From Marinifilaceae bacterium (GTDB lineage Bacteria > Bacteroidota > Bacteroidia > Bacteroidales > Marinifilaceae): a stretch of 32,284 bases of DNA. The translations under genes were made by a program, and so were the position numbers. The stretch is taken from NCBI GenBank assembly GCA_025210485.1, contig JAOARN010000029.1:1-32284 (forward strand). The letters are read 5' to 3'. Shown piece after piece: positions 1 through 8,014 of this stretch. A model generated the notes under the pieces. The model was given only the letters and a program-made list of their open reading frames with translations, was not told where the DNA came from and did not search any database. How positions within the stretch are numbered: position 1 is the first letter of the stretch; each line of letters starts with the position of its first letter.

Positions 1-60
1 CACCGATAGCACAATCTCTGTTTTTTGATTTTTACTAATTCTTCGTTTCTTTTCAGACAT
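1..60 (-). CDS. Transposase OrfA-like protein, N-terminus only
   Basis: An ATG at 58-60 on the minus strand opens a frame that runs off the window edge. The 20 visible residues start MSEKKRRISKNQKTE and continue into a hydrophobic helix start (IVLSV). A basic N-terminus followed by this helix is typical of the helix-turn-helix part of IS3-family OrfA and related transposases. Only this stub is visible, so the family assignment is tentative. The frame lies just inside the TG-starting element boundary at 121, as expected for the first gene of an IS. Confidence 0.45.
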   Translation of the reverse strand, partial: MSEKKRRISKNQKTEIVLSV

Positions 61-121
61 AATCAACTATTTAAAACCACTATAAATATCAGAATTTATT
101 TTAGAAATAAAAATGTTTACA
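1..121 (-). mobile_element. Left-edge insertion sequence, partial (IS3-like)
   Basis: The 5' end of an insertion sequence running leftwards out of the window. On the minus strand a TGTAAACATTT-type terminus begins at 121, followed by about 60 bases of leader and then the start of a transposase at 60. IS3-family elements commonly begin with TG, which is why I place the boundary at 121. It abuts the prematurely ended MATE gene, so it probably inserted into that gene. The other end is outside the window, so inverted repeats and target duplication cannot be checked. Confidence 0.5.
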
Positions 122-1384
122 TTAATTCGGGGCTAATATACCAAGATTTAGTTTAAATGCTAAAAAATAAGCTAAAGGGATATTTATAATAATATAGGAT
201 ATGAAAGCATAAATCATGGCATGGTTGACATCAGCTAACCCCCTTAGTACACCCATCATTACTAGTTGTAAACCATCGAATAGTTGAAACATTGCAGCCA
301 TTGCAACTAGATGAGAGGCAAGTATAATAACTTCATGCTCGTTGCTATATAATACTGGTAATAGGTTTCTAAAAATAAGGAATAAGCAAGCTGTTGTTCC
401 CATGAATGCGAATACCATATGTAAAGAAGCAAAAGCGGCACGTTTCATTTCTAAGTAATCTTGTTTGCTATATTGATGAGCAACCCTAATTGTTGCTGCT
501 GATCCTAAGCCTGTAGCAATCATATAAACCATACCTCCCAGCCAGACAGCTATTTGATGAGCAGCTAGTTCTGTGGTACCTATCCAGCCAACCATTATAG
601 CACTTATAGAAAAAGCACTAACCTCTAAAATCATTTGCATCGAAATAGGGAAGCCAACTTTGATAATATTTATTATTTCTTCAGTATTTATCTTTGACTT
701 GATAGCTATAAAAGTATATTCTTTAAACTTTGGAATCCTGAAGAAGATAATTAAAAATAGTATAGGCATCATTATTCTTGCAATTAAAGTAGCATATCCT
801 GCTCCATCTAAACCAAGTTCAGGAAATCCACATTTGCCATAAATAAGAACATAGTTAAATCCTATATTAATAATATTTACAGCTAATGTTATTAACATTG
901 CATATATTGTATTCCCGAGCCCTTCACAGAATTGTTTGAATACGTAAAATAATTGAAAAGGAATCATGGATATAACTAAAATTCTATAGTAGCCTATTGC
1001 TAAATTACAAACCTCCTCGGGCTGATCCATATATGGCATTAGAAATGACACTAGATACATTACAAAAGAAAGCATTATTACTAGTACACTGTTTGCTAAA
1101 AAAGAATTAAGTAGCAATGATGCAGTTTTAGTGTAATTATTCGTACCAAATGCATGTCCAACAATTGGAGTTATAGAAAATGTAAACCCCATTCCTAAAA
1201 CCATTACAATTAAAAATACAGAATTAGCAAAAGCGCATGCTGCAAGTTCAGTTGAGCCAATTGCTCCAACCATCATATTGTCTGCTTGTTGAACTAGTAC
1301 CTGTCCTGCTTGTGATAGCATTATAGGAATTGCAATTTTAAGGTTTCTTTTATAAAAAGGTAAATATGTTTTAAATAATTTCAT
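122..1384 (-). pseudogene. MATE family efflux transporter, C-terminally truncated by IS
   Basis: Inner-membrane multidrug/toxin extrusion antiporter of the NorM/DinF type, which exports cationic or other drugs using Na+ or H+. The 420-residue protein keeps two MATE repeats: an N-terminal half with the conserved QADNMMVG segment near residue 32, and a second half with IMVGWIG and ELAAHQIA near 262-280. Family members usually have 12 membrane helices and about 440-460 residues. This one stops at LGILAPN, directly after helix 11, so the last helix is missing. The stop codon lies right at the apparent IS terminus at 121, which suggests insertional truncation. It may be non-functional. A -7 promoter candidate lies at 1403-1410. 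Confidence 0.8.
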
Positions 1385-1402
1385 TTTCTATAATTTAGCT
1401 CG

Positions 1403-1410
1403 CAAATATA
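1403..1410 (-). promoter_or_regulatory. Bacteroidota -7 promoter element for the MATE gene
   Basis: The minus strand reads TATATTTG, an exact match to the TAnnTTTG -7 element, ending 18 bases before the ATG at 1384. The short leader fits a primary promoter for the transporter. No clear TTG at -33 was located. Confidence 0.45.
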
Positions 1411-1989
1411 GGAAAAACATAGTTCTTTATTATCTATTAATTATTGTTTTTATTTGGAAGTAACTAAATTTTAGTCTAGAAGAATCTGATGCAATAAATC
1501 ACTAGAAACAATAGAATGTTATAAAAAAAAATACATCTATTAAATTTTAAAGATTTTTAAATTAGAATATAAGTTATATTGAATTATGATAATAAATGTG
1601 TCTTGCTGTATCTGTATGCATTTACATCGTATTTGTTTAGATTAGATTTTAGATATATTAGCGTTTGTGGTTGGTTAAACTTAGTAGTATTATGATAATT
1701 AAATATATTTTCGTGTTTATCTTGATACTTAGTGAATTAAGTATTAAGGCTTTTTAAAAAGCTGATTGTTAACAAAATATTATTGGCTGTAAATATAGCT
1801 GTGTTGTGTTAAAGAATACAATAACAATATATTAGTCATTATATGACTTTTTACCAATCACAAAAGCAAACATTATTTTCCAATATAAACTATGATTAAC
1901 TTTTTGATTAATGAGCTAGTTTTTAATTAGATTAATGTAGTACCAATACTTTCTAATTGGAAATTTAAATGCAAATAAAGCTCTTAAAT

Positions 1990-2150
1990 TGTCAAGAAAA
2001 CTAGGGTGTTGAAAATAATTTGCATTGGAAGTTAGAGGGCTATTTTAATGAGGATAAGCATCAAAAGAGAGGGTGATTCTCCTGAGAATTTTTCTTTAGT
2101 AAATAAAATTGCTCTTAACATATTAAAGAAGGATAAATTTCAAAAGGGTT
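1990..2150 (+). pseudogene. ISAs1-family transposase remnant (C-terminal part)
   Basis: Reading from 2005 gives GVENNLHWKLEGYFNEDKHQKR, split here into GVENNLHWKL and EGYFNEDKHQKR. After a one-base frameshift near 2070 it continues as DSPENFSLVNKIALNILKKD and then reaches a stop. The order (W)GVEN-LHW-L, NED-H-KR, ENFSLVNKIALN is the conserved C-terminus of ISAs1-family transposases. A TAG replaces the expected Trp codon just before GVEN. No N-terminal portion was found, so this is a ghost of an old insertion. It lies about 170 bases before the AraC gene that lacks its N-terminal domain. Confidence 0.8.
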
Positions 2151-2323
2151 AAATTTGGTCAAAGCAAATAAATGCGATTATGAATATGGAATGAATAGAG
2201 AATATAATGAATAACTTTTAAAAACTTATATGGAAGCTATGGATATAATATTAAATTTTGTAATATTATTTAGCCTGCAAATAACTATCTTTATAAGCTT
2301 ATTGTTATAAAAACTGTTATGAA

Positions 2324-2956
2324 ATGACATATAAATTAACTGGAGGTGAAAACATCCATTTCGAAAGACTCTTAGAAGATTACCCTTTTCTTAAGATTGA
2401 TAAATCGATTCCTTTCGAAATTCCTCAGGAAAGCTTACAAAAGGTTTTGCTTATCTACAAACAAATTGAAAAGGAATACCATAGCGAAAATGAGGATCAA
2501 TTTGAGTTTATTAATTCCTACGTTTTGCATTTATTGAATTTAGTGAAAAGACTTTTCAACAAACAAGTGGATAAAGGAACGGCAGAAAAACAAATTCGAA
2601 CAGCTGATTTAAAACTATTGTCTAGGTTTGAAGAATTAATAAAAACGGCTTTTTACCCCGATACTATTTTGGAAACCTTTGCCAATCCTCACTCAACTAG
2701 CTATTATGCACAAGTTTTGAGTATACACCCAAATCACTTGAATGCAGTGATAAAGGGGATCACAGGCAAAACAGCTTTGAATCGCATTCACAATCATATA
2801 TTGAAATTGGCGAAAGCAGAATTACTACAAACAGACAAGTCTATCAAAGAGGTTGCTTACTCGCTACACTTTGAGTCACCTAACAACTTCAGCTCTTTCT
2901 TCAAAAAAAACACTGGCGAAACACCTGGAGGCTATAGGAGCAGTAATACTAAATAG
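2324..2956 (+). pseudogene. AraC-family regulator lacking its N-terminal sensor domain
   Basis: DNA-binding regulator fragment of 210 residues. From about residue 13 (FERLLEDYPFLKID) to the end it matches the two complete paralogues at 21937-22857 and 29846-30763, including the C-terminal double helix-turn-helix (SIHPNHLN near 134, and IKEVAYSLHFESPNNFSSFFKK near 174-195, read as two parts). The paralogues have about 95 further residues of cupin-like sensor domain in front, and these are absent here. The first ten or so residues do not align. With the ISAs1 ghost just upstream, the best reading is a 5'-truncated gene. It could still make a DNA-binding protein without its sensor, but I see no promoter of its own. 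The YhcG-type nuclease gene starts 14 bases after the stop. Confidence 0.75.
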
Positions 2957-2970
2957 TTAAACTTAAACCT

Positions 2971-3984
2971 ATGACAAAGCTAATTCCCAACGACTACATT
3001 TCGGTTTTCAACAAACTCAAAGAACGAATTAAGGAAGCTCGATACAAAGCTTTCTCATCTGTCAACTCTGAGATGATTAAGGCTTATCTAGACATAGGAA
3101 AAGAAATATCCATTAAAACCAAAACAAGCTGGGGAACTTCTGTGGTCAAACAACTTTCTACAGATTTAAGAGCAGAGTTTCCTGGGACAAAAGGTTTTTC
3201 AGAACGAAACCTTAGGTCTATGAAGTTTGTATATGAAAAAATTGACAAGAACCTAAAATGGCAACAGGCTGTTGCCAAATTACACTGGGGTCATACAGTC
3301 TTAATTTTCAGCAAAATAAAACACAACAAAGAAATAGAGTTTTACCTTTTAAAAACCAAAGAAGAAAATTGGAGCCGTACTACATTAGAAGAGAAAATTA
3401 GATTTAACGAATATCAAAAATACCTTGATTCAGAGAATAACTTCAAACAAGTAATCTCCAACAAACAACTAAAAAAATACGCCAATAATTTTAAAGATGA
3501 ATACAATCTATCGTTTCTAAATCTATCTGACAACCACACTGAGAAGCAACTTGAAGACGCGATAGTCAAAAATATTACAAGAATGTTGGGACAGTTAGGT
3601 TCTGACTTTGCTTTTATGGGACAACAATTTAGGATAGAATTTGACGATAAAGAATACTTTGTTGATTTGCTATTTTACCACCGCAAGCTGAAAGCGATGG
3701 TAGCAATAGAACTTAAAGTAAATGAATTCAAACCCGAATACAGTCAGCAACTAAGTTGGTACTTGCATTTGCTAGACAAAGAAGTAAAATACCCAGATGA
3801 CAGACCAAGCATAGGTATTTTATTGTGTAAATCGAAGTCTAAGCTGACTGTGGAGTATGCTCTAGAATTATCGAACAACCCAATTGGAGTAGCTAGTTAC
3901 ACCTATTCAGAACTACCCGAGGAGCTCAAACAAAGTCTTCCTGGAGAAGAAGAATTTAATAGAATAATTGAAGGAGAAGAATGA
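2971..3984 (+). CDS. YhcG-type PD-(D/E)XK nuclease domain protein (DUF1016)
   Basis: 337-residue protein of the YhcG/DUF1016 family. Residues about 10-165 form the helical N-terminal DUF1016 domain with the family block SWGTSVVKQLSTDLRAEFP, followed by GFSERNL, and WQQAVAKLHWGH near 97-108. Residues about 185-320 form the PD-(D/E)XK nuclease fold. The likely catalytic residues are D232 (in EYFVDLLFYH), E247 and K249 (in AIELKV). Family members are found next to restriction-modification and other defence or mobile loci, and their substrate is poorly defined. No methyltransferase or restriction gene is present here. The stop codon overlaps the start of the next AraC gene by four bases (ATGA), so the two are translationally coupled, which is an unusual partner for this family. 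Confidence 0.9.
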   Translation: MTKLIPNDYISVFNKLKERIKEARYKAFSSVNSEMIKAYLDIGKEISIKTKTSWGTSVVKQLSTDLRAEFPGTKGFSERNLRSMKFVYEKIDKNLKWQQAVAKLHWGHTVLIFSKIKHNKEIEFYLLKTKEENWSRTTLEEKIRFNEYQKYLDSENNFKQVISNKQLKKYANNFKDEYNLSFLNLSDNHTEKQLEDAIVKNITRMLGQLGSDFAFMGQQFRIEFDDKEYFVDLLFYHRKLKAMVAIELKVNEFKPEYSQQLSWYLHLLDKEVKYPDDRPSIGILLCKSKSKLTVEYALELSNNPIGVASYTYSELPEELKQSLPGEEEFNRIIEGEE

Positions 3985-4844
3985 TAAAGTTAATAAACAA
4001 CATAAGTGATTTTTTTGAGTTTACAGGATTTGAGCGCGAGCCAATTTCTGAGGTGTTCGATATATTCACCCACCAAGAAACCTACCCGTCAACCAATCAA
4101 ATGGTGTCTGCTCATAGGAAGGATTTTTATTCTATCATTTTTTTAGAGAATCAGCAAGAGGGAGAAATGCACTTAAATCAAGACAAACATCAAAACTTAA
4201 GTGACATTATTTTCTTTCAATCACCACAACATGTATTTAGCTTCGTGAGAGGAAAAGCAATGAGAGGTTTCCTGCTTTTTTTTAAACCCGAATTCCTTCT
4301 ACCTTTTATAAGTGATATTAACTCAGAGTTTAGTTTTTTTCGTGTTTCACAAAACAATCTTTTCAACCTAAACCAAGAAGAAAAAGAACAAATTATAACG
4401 CTATTCAAAACCATAATTAAGGAGAAGGGAAATTTCACTGTAATCAAACATCTATTATTGTCACTTCTTGAGAAAACTAAGTTGATTCAGCATAAACATC
4501 TAATAATTGAAAAGGCGATACCCAAGGAGATCCAATTGGTCAATGAGTTTAAACGACTAGTAGGAAATAATTTTATTGAGCATAAAAGTGTGGAGTATTA
4601 TGCCAATAAGTTGAACCTCACAGCCAACTATCTAAATAGTAGAATTAAAACCCACACAGGCAAACCAGCCAAAGACCATATCACCGACAGAGTATTGGTG
4701 GAGGCTAAGAACATGCTTCTATATACCGACCTCGACATAGCTGAAATAAGCTTTAGGCTTAATTTTTCAGAACCCACTTACTTTGGAAAATTCTTCAAAA
4801 AGCTAGTAGGTTGCACGCCTAAGCAATTCAGATTTGAGAGATAA
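3981..4844 (+). CDS. AraC-family transcriptional regulator
   Basis: 287-residue cytoplasmic regulator. Residues about 1-170 are a divergent cupin-like effector domain, and residues about 185-287 carry the two AraC helix-turn-helix motifs (LNLTANYLNSRIKTHTGKP near 212-230; DIAEISFRLNFSEPTYFGKF near 252-271) ending in TPKQFRFER. It starts at an ATGA overlap with the nuclease gene. The plus-strand redox operon begins 148 bases downstream. Being immediately upstream and co-oriented, it is a candidate activator of that operon. It is not close to the 2324/21937/29846 AraC trio in its sensor domain. Confidence 0.92.
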   Translation: MIKLINNISDFFEFTGFEREPISEVFDIFTHQETYPSTNQMVSAHRKDFYSIIFLENQQEGEMHLNQDKHQNLSDIIFFQSPQHVFSFVRGKAMRGFLLFFKPEFLLPFISDINSEFSFFRVSQNNLFNLNQEEKEQIITLFKTIIKEKGNFTVIKHLLLSLLEKTKLIQHKHLIIEKAIPKEIQLVNEFKRLVGNNFIEHKSVEYYANKLNLTANYLNSRIKTHTGKPAKDHITDRVLVEAKNMLLYTDLDIAEISFRLNFSEPTYFGKFFKKLVGCTPKQFRFER

Positions 4845-4884
4845 AACATCTACTCATTATTAGCCTACTATCTAATCATTCCTG

Positions 4885-4902
4885 TCTATTTTCGTAAATA
4901 GA
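4885..4902. promoter_or_regulatory. Inverted repeat upstream of the redox operon (operator candidate)
   Basis: Perfect 7-base arms TCTATTT and AAATAGA with a 4-base spacer. It lies about 55 bases upstream of the -7 candidate at 4958-4965 and about 90 bases before the SDR start. There is no T-run after it, so it is more likely a regulator site than a terminator. Confidence 0.35.
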
Positions 4903-4957
4903 TAATTTTTACCATTACCACCTCTATTTGTATTATCAAACTCACTCCAAAAGCTCC

Positions 4958-4965
4958 TAGTTTTG
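4958..4965 (+). promoter_or_regulatory. -7 promoter element of the redox operon
   Basis: TAGTTTTG, matching TAnnTTTG, 27 bases before the SDR start codon. It is followed by CATTATAG, similar to the sequence after the -7 elements at 15458-15465 and 26606-26613. A second, weaker candidate (TCTATTTGTATTATCAA) lies at 4923-4939. No good -33 TTG is seen at the normal distance from 4958, which suggests activator dependence. Confidence 0.45.
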
Positions 4966-4992
4966 CATTATAGAATTTTAATAATCAATTAG

Positions 4993-5805
4993 ATGAGTAG
5001 AATAGCAATAATTACTGGAGCCAATCAAGGATTGGGATTTGGTTTTGTTCAAAACATAAATGAACAATTTACTGAAGAAGACTTCATTTATTTGGCTGTA
5101 AGAAGACCTGAAGCAGGTAAAGAAGCCATACAAAATCTAAAAAACATAAAAGCAAAGATATCAGTACTATATTTAGATATGTCTAATGAAAGTACTATAG
5201 AAGAAGCAAAAAAGGAAATTGCTGAGAAGCACAAGAAAGTTGATATCATTATTTCTAATGCAGCAGCAAGAATATCTCCAACGGTAGCCAACAAGGATCA
5301 AGTTGAGAACTTTATTCGTACAAATAACACGGGAACCTACTATATGATTAAACACTTTCTTCCCTTAATCAAAGAGAACGGGAGCTTTGTGGTAGTAGCA
5401 AGTGCTTTTGGTTCTTTGATTCACCTAAAAACATGCCTTCACAAAGAATTTGACTATGAGTCAAAGACAATGGAAGAAATTAACCACGTAATGAACAAGT
5501 ATGTGGAGCAAGTAAAAGCTGAGAAAGATAAAGAATTTGGCTGGCCAGAATGGATCAACATTCCTTCAAAAGTGGGTCAAGTAGCTTTAGTTAAAAGAGC
5601 TCACAAAGAAAATCCAAATACTAACATATTTTCAGTTTGTCCTGGATTAGTGGACACAGATGCTTCAAGACCTTTCTTTAATAATATGAACGAAGCGCAA
5701 ACTCCCTACGAGGCTGCAAGTCACATAGTGGACTTACTGAACAACAATACTGCAAACTATGCAGGCAAACTTATCCAATTTGGGAAAGAACTCCCTTGGA
5801 ACTAG
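4993..5805 (+). CDS. Carbonyl-reductase-like SDR with Asn replacing the catalytic Tyr
   Basis: 270-residue short-chain dehydrogenase/reductase, closest in layout to animal/plant carbonyl reductases (CBR1 type). The cofactor motif TGANQGLG is at 8-15. The NNAG element appears as SNAAA near 89-93, the catalytic-type Ser is S137 (VVVASAFG), and there is a long insert before the active-site helix as in CBR1. The segment GWPEWINIPSK at 183-193 aligns with GWPSSAYGVTK of human CBR1, placing N189 where the catalytic Tyr should be; K193 is kept. The codon at 5557-5559 is AAC, one base from TAC. Either activity is altered or lost, or the protein binds NADP(H) without classical reduction. First gene of the plus-strand operon. 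Confidence 0.88.
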   Translation: MSRIAIITGANQGLGFGFVQNINEQFTEEDFIYLAVRRPEAGKEAIQNLKNIKAKISVLYLDMSNESTIEEAKKEIAEKHKKVDIIISNAAARISPTVANKDQVENFIRTNNTGTYYMIKHFLPLIKENGSFVVVASAFGSLIHLKTCLHKEFDYESKTMEEINHVMNKYVEQVKAEKDKEFGWPEWINIPSKVGQVALVKRAHKENPNTNIFSVCPGLVDTDASRPFFNNMNEAQTPYEAASHIVDLLNNNTANYAGKLIQFGKELPWN

Positions 5806-5850
5806 ACATAAGACTCAACAAAAAATAGTAAAACATAAAATTAAATAGTT

Positions 5851-6837
5851 ATGAAAGCAATACAATTAGAAAAACACGGAAACTCAGAAGTTTTAGAATA
5901 TAAGGAAGTAAACAAGCCTACACTAAAAGAGGGAGAGGTATTGGTGAAAGTAGCGGCTGCGCCAGTAAACTTTATTGACACCATTTTAAGAGAAGGAAAT
6001 ATGCCTCCAGGTATGATGCCTGAATTACCATTCACGCCAGGTGTTGAAGGTTCAGGTGTGATTGAAGATGCAAATGGCACTCACTTGAAAGAGGGCGACA
6101 AGGTTGCCTTTTTAGGAATTATTGGTTCTTCAGTATATGCCGAATATGCAAAAGTTGATGCCAACAAATTAGTAGTGTTAGACAAAGATGCTGATTTAGT
6201 AGAAGCTGCAGTACTTCCAGTCAACTATTTTACTGCTTACCACATGTTAACAAATGTAGCAAGAGTAGAAGCAGGGAAAACAATTTTAGTGTATGCGGCA
6301 TCAGGAGGAGTAGGAACAGCAATTATTCAAATAGCTAAACTTTTAGATTTAAAAATTGTGGCCTTAGAAAGACAAGATGCAAAAGTCGCAAACGCACTAG
6401 CTTTGGGAGCCCATTATGCTTACAATACTAGTGATAGTTCATGGGCTGAAAAGTTAAAAAAAGAGATTGGAGAAAACAGCATCAACTATGTGTTCAACCC
6501 AGTATTAGGCGATACCATCAAAACAGATATGGAATTAATAGCTCCATTGGGACATATAGTAATCTTTGGATTTTTAGGAGGTTCAGGAAACACAAACTTA
6601 ATACAAGAGATGATGAACCATTTTGGTAAAGCTCCATCAGTTACATTTTCAGAGCTATATGCTACCTACTTCAATGAATATGAAAAAGTAGACAGCGGTT
6701 TAAAACAGCTATACACTTGGTTAGCAGAAGGAAAAATTAAACCTATCTACCAAACACTTCCGCTTGCTGAAGCAAGACAAGCTCACGATTTGATTGAAGC
6801 TGGTAAAGTGAAAGGGAAATTAGTATTAACCGTTTAA
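5851..6837 (+). CDS. NADPH:quinone oxidoreductase-like, zinc-independent MDR
   Basis: 328-residue cytoplasmic medium-chain reductase of the quinone oxidoreductase/zeta-crystallin type, which reduces quinones or enones with NADPH. The N-terminal GroES-like catalytic domain (1-125) contains AAAPVNFIDTILREG and PGVEGSG. The Rossmann domain starts with the nucleotide-binding motif YAASGGVGTAIIQIAK at about 148-163. The structural and catalytic zinc cysteines of alcohol dehydrogenases are absent. The C-terminus KGKLVLTV is typical of the family. It lies 45 bases after the SDR stop and 9 bases before the NosR-like gene, so it is mid-operon. Confidence 0.92.
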   Translation: MKAIQLEKHGNSEVLEYKEVNKPTLKEGEVLVKVAAAPVNFIDTILREGNMPPGMMPELPFTPGVEGSGVIEDANGTHLKEGDKVAFLGIIGSSVYAEYAKVDANKLVVLDKDADLVEAAVLPVNYFTAYHMLTNVARVEAGKTILVYAASGGVGTAIIQIAKLLDLKIVALERQDAKVANALALGAHYAYNTSDSSWAEKLKKEIGENSINYVFNPVLGDTIKTDMELIAPLGHIVIFGFLGGSGNTNLIQEMMNHFGKAPSVTFSELYATYFNEYEKVDSGLKQLYTWLAEGKIKPIYQTLPLAEARQAHDLIEAGKVKGKLVLTV

Positions 6838-6846
6838 TTCAAGATT

Positions 6847-8013
6847 TTGAAAAATATATTTCAAACATTATCAAATTGCGTGATTCTGTTGCTACTAATA
6901 TTAGCAACAGTTTCCTATAAGGGAAAATTATTTGGTCATAAAGTTGAAGAACTTACCAATCCTCAAGAGAAACAATTGGTACTTCAAGAACCAAATCAAA
7001 CTGACTTATCACAAGCAGGATTTGTTAATTCAACATTAGAAAATACAAAAGAGGGTGCGTGGACTATTATAAATAGTAGGGGTGCTAAAATTGCTAGAGT
7101 ATTCAACTCCTTAAAATTTAGTGAAGGAGTAAATGGCTTTGGGGGTCCCGTACCTCTCTTTGTTTATATCAACAACAATGGTGAAGTTTTGCATGTTCAA
7201 GCTTTAGAGAACAATGAATCTACCCAATTTTGGCAGTCAGTTGTAGATAAAGGAATTCTATCTCAGTGGATAGGAAAATCTAACGAAAGCTTAGGTAATT
7301 TCATACCAGATGCAGTTAGTGGAGCCACTTTAAGTTCTAAGGCTGTAAATCAATCCATGCAAAAAACAATCAGCTCTTTTGGAGGAAACTCTTTAAGCAC
7401 CTCTAGCCCAATTAAAATAGATTACAAAACAGTAATCGCACTTTTAGTAGTGCTTTCAGGAGCATTTATGTCATTTTATGGAGCTAAAAGCAAGGCTTTA
7501 AGAACAATACAATTGGTCATCAATGTAGTGGTATTGGGGTTTTGGTGTGGCAGGTTTATGTCAATAAAAGCCTTACAATCTTTAGTTTCTAATGGAACTG
7601 ATTTAGTTGCAGGAAGTTTTGTACTTCTTACATTGTTGCTAACAATAGCTTTACCACTGTTGTTTAAGAAACAATCTTTCTACTGCACATGGGTTTGCCC
7701 ATTAGGTTCAGCCCAAGAGTTGGCAGGAAGAGTGAGGAAAAAGAAAATCAAAATACCTAAAGCCATACTAAACTTATTAAAACATAGCAAAGCAGTAATC
7801 ACAATGGCAATGTTTTTTTTACTGTGGTTGGGCTTAGCATCATCAGTTGTGGAATACGAACCTTTCACAATTTTTATATACAAACACGCAAGTGTAGGAG
7901 TAATTATTATTGCCTCAGTGACAATCCTAAGCTCCATTTTCATTAACCGACCATGGTGTCGATTTGCTTGTCCAACTGGTCAGGTATTAACGTGGATTAA
8001 CAAATTTAATTAA
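6847..8013 (+). CDS. NosR-like membrane flavoprotein with Fe-S-type Cys motifs
   Basis: 388-residue inner-membrane electron-transfer protein. It has an N-terminal membrane anchor (about 10-24), then a periplasmic FMN-binding domain (about 50-175) with the SGAT motif at 158-161, which in NqrC/RnfG/NosR is the site of covalent FMN attachment. About five further membrane helices follow. Two CxxxCPxG motifs, C280/C284 and C371/C375, match those of the NosR/NapH/CcoG family. The C-terminal ferredoxin domain of full-length NosR is missing, as is usual in short members. The start is TTG at 6847, needed to keep the anchor, and lies 9 bases after the previous stop. The next gene begins 1 base after its stop, implying tight coupling with the anchored flavin-reductase-fold protein. 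No ApbE flavin transferase is in the window. Confidence 0.85.
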   Translation: MKNIFQTLSNCVILLLLILATVSYKGKLFGHKVEELTNPQEKQLVLQEPNQTDLSQAGFVNSTLENTKEGAWTIINSRGAKIARVFNSLKFSEGVNGFGGPVPLFVYINNNGEVLHVQALENNESTQFWQSVVDKGILSQWIGKSNESLGNFIPDAVSGATLSSKAVNQSMQKTISSFGGNSLSTSSPIKIDYKTVIALLVVLSGAFMSFYGAKSKALRTIQLVINVVVLGFWCGRFMSIKALQSLVSNGTDLVAGSFVLLTLLLTIALPLLFKKQSFYCTWVCPLGSAQELAGRVRKKKIKIPKAILNLLKHSKAVITMAMFFLLWLGLASSVVEYEPFTIFIYKHASVGVIIIASVTILSSIFINRPWCRFACPTGQVLTWINKFN

Positions 8014-8014
8014 T

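Larger units (their letters stand above)
1385..2323. other. Gene-poor scar region
   Basis: About 940 bases without an intact gene. It is very AT-rich and full of stops in all frames. The left end holds the MATE promoter (1403-1410). From about 1985 a decayed ISAs1-type transposase end is recognisable. I see nothing identifiable in 1450-1980. The region looks like debris left by IS insertion and decay between the MATE gene and the truncated AraC gene. Confidence 0.6.
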
